From NCBI GenBank assembly GCA_004764695.1, contig SMSO01000031.1, positions 7,311,261-7,375,260 on the forward strand: DNA of 64,000 bases, in the 5' to 3' direction. The notes under the pieces were generated by a model that saw only the letters and a program-made list of their open reading frames with translations, had not been told where the DNA came from and did no database searches. Origin of the DNA: Schizochytrium sp. TIO01. Taxonomy: Eukaryota; Sar; Bigyra; Thraustochytrida; Thraustochytriidae. The position numbers and the translations under genes were made by a program. Below, in pieces: positions 58,901 through 64,000 of the stretch (positions within the stretch are counted from its first letter, which is position 1; every line of letters begins with the position of its first letter).

Positions 58901-61469
58901 TGTCTTCAGGTTCACTCTTTGAATCTCTAGCACCTACAAATAACATTGTGCTGAGAAGCTGACTTCCACGACGCACTGCATTTGACCCAGCAGAACTTCT
59001 TCTGCGATGGCGAGAAAGAGTTTTGAGTGATAGGTCCTTCGATAGATCTCGCGCGTCAGATGATATTGGGTCAAAGTGCTCTAGATCCGAAATTTCACGC
59101 TCTAACTTCAGGTTGGTCTGCCAATAGTGATGCAAAATTGTTTGCTGTAAGGCCATAAAAATATCTGGCCGGGAGGTCCGCAAGCGAGCGATTTCCTGAC
59201 GAGAAATAGCAACAACAGCGCTCTTCTCAGAGTCTGCGATAATCTTATAACGTTGAATTGCATTTGTAAAAACAGCCATTTCATTAATGTATGCGCCCCT
59301 AGCATATGATCGAATCTTACGAACGTTGCTATCCCGATCTGTGAACGAAGCTGAAAACTTTCCTCTTTGCACAATATACAAAGCCTCAGCTGGAGTTCCG
59401 GGTTCACAGAGGACCTGATTCTTTCGTAAGACAATCCGCTTCACAAATTTCCAAAGCTCATGTCCGTAACCAATGTCTTTTAGTACTTCTTCGAGGGCAT
59501 CATGCTTTGCCTTGTTTTTAGCTAGATCGTGTAATTTGATCACAGGACGGAACTCAAGCCATCGTGATCGTACCAGGTGACTCCACTCTAGGAGTTGCTC
59601 TTCAATCCACTCAACTCCTAAGTCAAGATGATCAAATACTGCTGCAACAATATGTAAGACGCCTTCACGAAGCATTGACCGGATAATGTTCTCTTGAATT
59701 CCTGTGAATACAATCATGATTCGCTGTTGATGCAATATATTGACAATATTTTGGAATACTCCTATACCACTAAAGTCAATGCCATATACATTAGACCAAT
59801 CGAAAATAATGTACCTGCAGCGAGCTACGCTAGGCAAGTGCTTTTGATCTGCTAGGAATGATTTTGTAAAATCAAGAATTTGTCCTGCAGATCCGAAGAA
59901 GATGTAATTTTGCATCTGCACGATTGAATAGCGCTTACTCAAATGCGTAAGTTTAGCAGAATCTTTAACGCTACGAACCACCTTCGACTCGTAGTCACGG
60001 CCCTCAAAAAATGCCTTAACAACACCAATTCGGCCATATGTTAATGCAAAAATTATTGCAGCCAGGATTATGCCAACAATTACAGCAACGAGCAAACTTG
60101 TGAGAGCATTCACAATGACAATCGTCCATATTGCAAGAAATTCCTCTCTTGAGACACGATTCCAGCTCTTAATAAGGTTATCAACCACAAAACCGAGACC
60201 AGCGTAGATCAAAAGGCCACCCAAGAAAAATCTTGGCAAATAGTTAATCAGAGGGAATCCCGAGAAAAACATTATGGCATTAAATATGCCTGTTACAACA
60301 CCTGGGATTCGGCTATGCACGTTGTGAGTGATGCCATAATTCAAAGCTGTGAATTTGGTTTGTGAAAACGCTGGTACACTGAGACCAAATAAAGCGCTGG
60401 CAAGACACGACATGCCAGCCGTCTTCATTTCGTTGTCAAACGGAAAGTCAAATCCTATTGCTTTTTTGGTACCCGCAAGCTTGAGTAAATAATCAATAGT
60501 GACAATAAGTAACATTGCAGGGAGATCTTTAAAGGAGTATAACAACGCTCCTCCATCAACCTCTTGGAGGTTGAATGTATGGTAAACTGATGAAAACTGT
60601 CCGTTGCTAAACTCAGGATAAAACCAGCCTCCAGCACATGATGATGATAAAGTTGTGTTTACACATTGATCTCTGGCAACCTCGAGAGACGTCCCACTTG
60701 CGAAAAGAAACCCATAAAATAATGCTAGCGGAACAGCAAGAGTGACACAGATAGCAAAAGCAGGTTGGCGAACATGGTAAGCTTTGATGAGGTACAGACC
60801 AAAGCCGATAGGTAACGCAGGTAGAAACAATTTCCAAAACATAAATTTGTATGGTTTCTTGTAGTAGATATCTCCGCATGTTGTGGTGAGAGCCGCTTTC
60901 ATCACTTTGTATCCAATGCAGGCGAGAAACCCATTGAGAAGTGACGCCGGGAGGTACTGCACGATTCGTGTGAGTTTGAAATGCCCCAGAGCTAAGAAGA
61001 TGCTACCAATCAAAAGTGAGCATATACAGATAGCAAGGATCACCGTTGGGAGTATGGATTCAATTTCTGGCATATGGTCAGTGTCTGAACCAAGCTGAAT
61101 AGACTCCACAATCAATGCGAAAAAAAGGGCTGGGTTAATATCTGGACCAGCAATGGATGCTTTACATCCAGAAAAGGCTGCGTAGAATGCGCATCCAATC
61201 ATAACACTGAAAATTTGCATGGAAACTCCAGCAGGCAGAAAGTCTTTGAGAACTGTAGTATCATCACGTTGATCTTTGAATATTAAAATAGCAAAAACCC
61301 AGCAGAACACAAACATCAACAGCCCATTGATCAAACCTGATATAATCAGAGTTGTAAGGCCTGGAGTGTGCCATGTTTGCACTGCAGAAATTCGAAGGTT
61401 GTCAAGCACATGTCCTGAGTAGATGTGAGATGGGCTGGGCTTGACGTTACCCGCGTTCATGCTTTTCAT
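55953..61469 (-). CDS. SulP-family anion transporter fused to STAS, three cNMP-binding domains and EF-hand-like segments
   Basis: An 1,838-residue protein starting at ATG 61469. The ORF reaches upstream only to a TTG, preceded by an in-frame TAA. Residues about 30-500 are a multi-pass SulP/SLC26 membrane domain (for example AGPDINPALFFAL and SGFPLINYLPRFFLGG). A STAS domain lies at about 505-635 (YIIFDWSNVYGIDFSGIGVF). Three cyclic-nucleotide-binding folds follow, at about 668-790, 1120-1225 and 1285-1410. The third has the clearest GE-containing phosphate-binding cassette (YVLGEIAFFSRRFERSADV), and the first reads YINEMAVF. EF-hand-like segments lie between domains 1 and 2 (about 1013-1053) and near the C-terminus (about 1510-1715; DSSELGFISFNDWL). 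It is predicted to move sulfate or another anion across a membrane, with cytosolic regulation by ligand binding. Whether these pockets bind cAMP/cGMP is uncertain. Confidence 0.87.
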   Translation of the reverse strand: MKSMNAGNVKPSPSHIYSGHVLDNLRISAVQTWHTPGLTTLIISGLINGLLMFVFCWVFAILIFKDQRDDTTVLKDFLPAGVSMQIFSVMIGCAFYAAFSGCKASIAGPDINPALFFALIVESIQLGSDTDHMPEIESILPTVILAICICSLLIGSIFLALGHFKLTRIVQYLPASLLNGFLACIGYKVMKAALTTTCGDIYYKKPYKFMFWKLFLPALPIGFGLYLIKAYHVRQPAFAICVTLAVPLALFYGFLFASGTSLEVARDQCVNTTLSSSCAGGWFYPEFSNGQFSSVYHTFNLQEVDGGALLYSFKDLPAMLLIVTIDYLLKLAGTKKAIGFDFPFDNEMKTAGMSCLASALFGLSVPAFSQTKFTALNYGITHNVHSRIPGVVTGIFNAIMFFSGFPLINYLPRFFLGGLLIYAGLGFVVDNLIKSWNRVSREEFLAIWTIVIVNALTSLLVAVIVGIILAAIIFALTYGRIGVVKAFFEGRDYESKVVRSVKDSAKLTHLSKRYSIVQMQNYIFFGSAGQILDFTKSFLADQKHLPSVARCRYIIFDWSNVYGIDFSGIGVFQNIVNILHQQRIMIVFTGIQENIIRSMLREGVLHIVAAVFDHLDLGVEWIEEQLLEWSHLVRSRWLEFRPVIKLHDLAKNKAKHDALEEVLKDIGYGHELWKFVKRIVLRKNQVLCEPGTPAEALYIVQRGKFSASFTDRDSNVRKIRSYARGAYINEMAVFTNAIQRYKIIADSEKSAVVAISRQEIARLRTSRPDIFMALQQTILHHYWQTNLKLEREISDLEHFDPISSDARDLSKDLSLKTLSRHRRRSSAGSNAVRRGSQLLSTMLFVGARDSKSEPEDISAQVENENAEKRDSNEKITSQKRLQRSHLFGEEEDVRVQESGLAFLHAIVDLVTKQEDRDLLKEELLRAGTSSSTGQSLDTLFEDSTTGLELLHGRPDIVNLFVYGANFKGQEMVLNRGISEEEDDAHCHDSEQLGPPNLQPEFTCRLSKKQEAECRAVFNSYAADKFVLTTQIAHMLQDTGYYISQKDAALLLHSKIRGAERTDVTTNHENPHFAIANFLHSVGKDDLMRRIDTTKVSRTDQLQIITLFLSNTAVFADLEVSFPGFLEKIAERSELLLFHKGEFVCTEGSPVNSMLVVADGMVNVRKGESKRTMHASQSPIIFGEDLVFLPPNEIGVFSSSVEVLSKQVLVIEVFRHMVQRLLPKEHHKCRQLQDRAIRVKIEQEKRFRLPGRRKLESVIQQQQKAPFGARYRALASIDLFKESVQADQYLISRVAAESELVEFKQDSYIFKQGDVGDFLLVVLSGDVNVRIKMDNGVIHTHRMNFDSSKGGYVLGEIAFFSRRFERSADVIVQSENLIALKLSRASLHSIFESTHIIWFLIRQRAQQLIKEKDAAQQPGNATTTVGGKLKNLGAQTYRLLRVDTQAPSDPTLTQKALSEATLAPDESLIAENTLDSTASRGGAVSPQIDGEWKADMHVSESDFLNIFAHLTFYPLHSSHLSVIRKVFEQYSTAPMHRHSHVYNKSTKSERVDEVYPEGCITLSNLSAMLEDAGLILEDKMLITVMEEWQITDARGYLEPALSFTSFLSIIASAVKKQRLLIEVEATYKLILGTDKTMQEKLQKLLESENHAKPLEEKWKSFALQGIGITAQQIQRAWLEFLDIEVSPEAAQEMVFEADSSELGFISFNDWLASINSVHQIELEGADNFERFEAQMMNMNLNTSFDQSKMSLYQRESSNQSLVSSMLNSGRNSSLAPEVGSTMLSTITKRIASLGNAALATDSIRIASTRRNSGRKVAPEPSRQSDQSPTLAFQSPQINQ

Positions 61470-62906
61470 ATGGGGCTTTGTACCGTGAGATGACAAGCTT
61501 TACAAGCCTGCGAAGGCTAGTAAAACACACGAGGTTCTTCAGGGGAAAAGCTCACTGATTAGGCGAATTGATGATCTAAGCTTGCTGTGATGTCGACGTT
61601 AACGAAGATTGCTACAAAGTAGTTCGTAGTCATAACCCTTTCTAGTCAGCGTCGTGCGCTGCTGCCACACTGTTTTGCCTGTTGCTGAGATTTCACTCTC
61701 AGAAGTTTGTTCAGTCTTTACAAAATTCTCTTCAAATCTGAATTGTAAGTTCACTCTCACTGTAGCTCCTTCGAACATATGCTGTGCGAAGATTTTACTT
61801 ATTCAACGAGGCCGTGTTGCGTTCATTAATAAATTTATATGACGGTTAATCAAGCGGGAAGAGAGCCGTTAATTGAACTTTTTGTCTCCTATATATATAT
61901 ATATATATATATATTTAAAATAAATTAATCAAGTAGTATGTCTCTAATACTATCACATGCTAACATTAATTGAACTAGTTTTGAAAGAGTGCAGATAAAA
62001 TTAAAATAATTGAAAGTAGATAGAAGGTAAGTAGGTAGTGTAAGTTGTAGGTAGTCAAATTCAGTACCTATTTGGTCCTGAAAGGGTGCTCTATTATATT
62101 TTGTATTCCAGTAAAGTGTTCAAATACATAATTTTTGGAAAATCAAAAGTTTAAGCTGAGAGGATTTCAATTGCTGAGATCTGAATTATCGAGCATCTGC
62201 GCGAATGGATCACAAGGTTGCATTGGGGAAGAAGGAAAACATTGATAAAGTTTTCTTATTGTTTGTCCTGTTCTTAATAGGTAGGTAGGTATATATAAAG
62301 TTTAATCAAATTAAAAAGAGGTCACAGCGTTTTCTTCCATGAGATAACCTACATATCTATTTATTAGGATGACGCAAAGACAATTCTCAAATTGAGTGAC
62401 ATTGAACGAGAGGTTTTATTAAGATTCCCTGTGCCTAGCAGATATTGATAAATTTCATAGTCTTATTCAAAGCAATATATATTGACCGATTGACAGGCGA
62501 GCGTAGAGCCAAACGGAGAAAAATTAACCGCAGTATACCGCAACTGAACCGTTTTGATTTTAGCGTTCCACAATTGAGGTTCATACAATTCCTTTGTTTT
62601 ATTTACTTTTCCTTAGCTTATTTGGAAAGAAATGGATGACGACATGGTTCGAATAAAGGAAAGTCATTACCCACTTGAAGCTCTTAAACAATTTGATTGT
62701 ACCAGTAACTCGCAATTTACGTATCGCAGGAAAAAGGAGAATTAATTGTATAAAGTCGGTGACAGGGTTTGCAACAACAGTAGAGGGTGGGGTGATGGGC
62801 TGTGGGCGATAGGTACACGAAATCTGGATGAAGACATGTTACCTAGGGAAATAGGCGTAAAATACAAAAAATGCACCGTCAACAAAAAAAAGAAGTCGTA
62901 CTGAAG
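61470..62906. other. A+T-rich spacer with AT array
   Basis: A 1.4 kb spacer upstream of the SulP gene and downstream of the HAD gene (both minus). It contains an (AT)n tract and the densest cluster of TAGGTA/TACCTA hexamers in the window (62032-62070, 62278-62291, 62810-62845). No gene is supported. Confidence 0.6.
61890..61914. repeat. (AT)n dinucleotide repeat
   Basis: Twelve uninterrupted AT units, self-complementary, about 420 bp upstream of the SulP start codon. Confidence 0.92.
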
Positions 62907-63527
62907 TCAACAAGGTGAACTCCTATCAGTTGATACAGAATGAGTCTCGAGGATATCCAGCGCCTTTAAAATGTCTGTCACCTCAAAAGCCTCGGCGGGG
63001 TCAACCTTAAAGGCACAAACGCCACAAGTGTGTGAAGCATCTGTCACAATACTGTCTACATCATCAAAAAATAGAATCTCACGAGGATGTGTGGCAAAGT
63101 GCTCGCATAATTCACGCATATGATAACGCTTATGTAGGAACGCCTCATCATTTCCTTCCACATGAACGCGCGGGTTATAGGCTACAATTTTAAAGCGACT
63201 AACGATCTCTTCGGGGAAAACGTGTTGAAGAACAGCTAAGGCAAGATCATCCCCGAGAACATGTGTGCTTCTAGTTATAGTACTGCTTGCCTCAGCTAAG
63301 TCCGAGTGTGTCGCAAGGGCAACTCCAATGCCTTTGTCCAGCAGGGCCGGGATGAGAGCCACAAAATCAGGTTTAATCTTGCCAAGGTACTCTGATAATG
63401 GATCCCCCCTTGCAAGGCGCCCATGTGAATGGGCCCCGACTGCAGTTTGATCCATGTCAAAGGCTACTACCTTTATTCCAACATCCTGAACCCGTTGAGC
63501 AATCTCCCGCATATTTTTACTCGACAT
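62907..63527 (-). CDS. HAD-superfamily hydrolase/phosphatase
   Basis: A 206-residue protein if started at ATG 63527, or 201 residues from the next ATG at 63512. HAD motif I is VVAFDMDQTAVG, with nucleophile and acid Asp at about 24 and 26 and Thr 28. Motif II is the Thr/Ser in VALATHSD. Motif IV is ILFFDDVDSIV. A Lys/Arg-containing segment (HKRYHM) lies where motif III is expected. The sequence before motif I is short and the cap is small, so it probably acts on a phosphoprotein or other macromolecular or small phosphate ester; the substrate is unknown. The upstream ATG overlaps the last 11 nt of the neighbouring gene in another frame, whereas the second ATG lies 4 nt after that gene's stop. 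The second may be the true start, though no sequence evidence decides. Confidence 0.78.
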   Translation of the reverse strand: MSSKNMREIAQRVQDVGIKVVAFDMDQTAVGAHSHGRLARGDPLSEYLGKIKPDFVALIPALLDKGIGVALATHSDLAEASSTITRSTHVLGDDLALAVLQHVFPEEIVSRFKIVAYNPRVHVEGNDEAFLHKRYHMRELCEHFATHPREILFFDDVDSIVTDASHTCGVCAFKVDPAEAFEVTDILKALDILETHSVSTDRSSPC

Positions 63528-64000
63528 CTCGCTGAATTTCAGCCAGAAATGCGTCCACGTCAAGTTCGCCAACTTCGTCGTTACCAGCAGGTTTATCTTT
63601 GCGATTCTTAGACTTCTTTCTTTTCTTTTTCTTGGCCTGATGAGCTGGATCTGTGGCTGAAGATCTAAACTCTGAACGCTTTGCTATATCTTCGTTATCC
63701 TTGCTATGTGTTTGGGTTTTCTTTGCTATATAATTCGTCAAGCAGGATCTAATGTCTTGCAGCTCCGTGCTAGAGATGACAGGTGGGGGCTTGGCCAGAG
63801 TATGAGTGCTTCCCCTGTGGGCTTCCACCGCTATCTCGCGATCTCCTTGAGCTGTCACCGATTGTGTGCTCGCCTTTTGTTTCTCTTCTTCCCGTTGGGC
63901 GTCTGGTCTTTTCTCTTGTCGATGTTGTCTTAACCTTTTTTCTACTCGTTCGGGCACGACACTGTCCTTTTCAATTGCCTCGTCTTCTGCCGCTGGTAGT
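63517..64000 (-). CDS. Lys/Glu-rich protein of unknown function, C-terminal part (5' truncated by window edge)
   Basis: The frame is open from the window end to TAA at 63517-63519. The visible roughly 160 residues are charged and low in hydrophobics: an Arg/Gln/Glu-rich probable coiled segment (EKRLRQHRQEKRPDAQREEE), then a short folded-looking stretch (STELQDIRSCLTNYIAKK). A strongly basic cluster (AKKKKRKKSKNRKDK) resembles a nuclear or nucleolar localisation signal, and the terminal motif is VDAFLAEIQRDVE. I do not recognise the family. The C-terminal Asp-Ala-Phe-Leu helix may be a short binding motif. The stop lies within or just before the start of the HAD gene on the same strand. Confidence 0.65.
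   Translation of the reverse strand, partial: LPAAEDEAIEKDSVVPERVEKRLRQHRQEKRPDAQREEEKQKASTQSVTAQGDREIAVEAHRGSTHTLAKPPPVISSTELQDIRSCLTNYIAKKTQTHSKDNEDIAKRSEFRSSATDPAHQAKKKKRKKSKNRKDKPAGNDEVGELDVDAFLAEIQRDVE

Overview
The window looks like nuclear DNA of a unicellular eukaryote with very long, mostly intron-free genes. The best guess is a heterotrophic stramenopile of the thraustochytrid/labyrinthulid type. Supporting points are balanced base composition in genes with A+T-richer spacers, single-exon genes up to 21 kb, GT60- and GT90-type glycosyltransferases, a cytoplasmic dynein light chain, a MyTH4-FERM protein, and multidomain SH3/SAM/EF-hand, SulP/cNMP and NACHT/WD40 proteins. No rRNA, tRNA, CRISPR, IS element or bacterial operon was seen. 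Species assignment is inference.

Layout. The left edge holds the C-terminal part of a GT60-like GlcNAc transferase (+). A spacer follows, then a small SERF-like gene (-). At 3.3-11.2 kb is a roughly 2,630-residue SH3/SAM/EF-hand scaffold gene (+). Its first kilobase changes frame twice, either by single-base A-run indels or through two short introns. A repeat-rich 2.8 kb spacer leads to a single 21 kb ORF (13995-35078, +), a giant HECT E3 ubiquitin ligase with MIB/HERC2-like, SPRY, DOC, Tudor-like and Cys-rich modules. Next come a Golgi-type GT90/CAP10 glycosyltransferase (-) and a 6.7 kb gene-poor, A+T-rich gap.

Two large co-directional genes follow. One is an NWD1/TEP1-like DUF4062-NTPase-WD40 protein (43928-49090). 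The other is an LRR-MyTH4-FERM protein (50053-54648). A perfect 18-bp inverted repeat lies between them. A dynein light chain (-) converges on the second gene. After it lies a 1,838-residue SulP transporter fused to a STAS domain, three cyclic-nucleotide-binding domains and EF-hand-like segments (-). At the right edge a HAD-type phosphatase (-) overlaps or nearly abuts the 3' end of a Lys-rich partial gene (-).

No functional pathway obviously links the genes. The most unusual items are the domain fusions: the SulP/cNMP/EF-hand transporter, the LRR-MyTH4-FERM protein next to a NACHT/WD40 protein, and the giant HECT ligase with a C-terminal tail beyond its catalytic lobe. Also notable are the spacer hairpin, a TAGGTA/TACCTA hexamer concentrated in spacers, and the double frame change at the start of the SH3/SAM gene.
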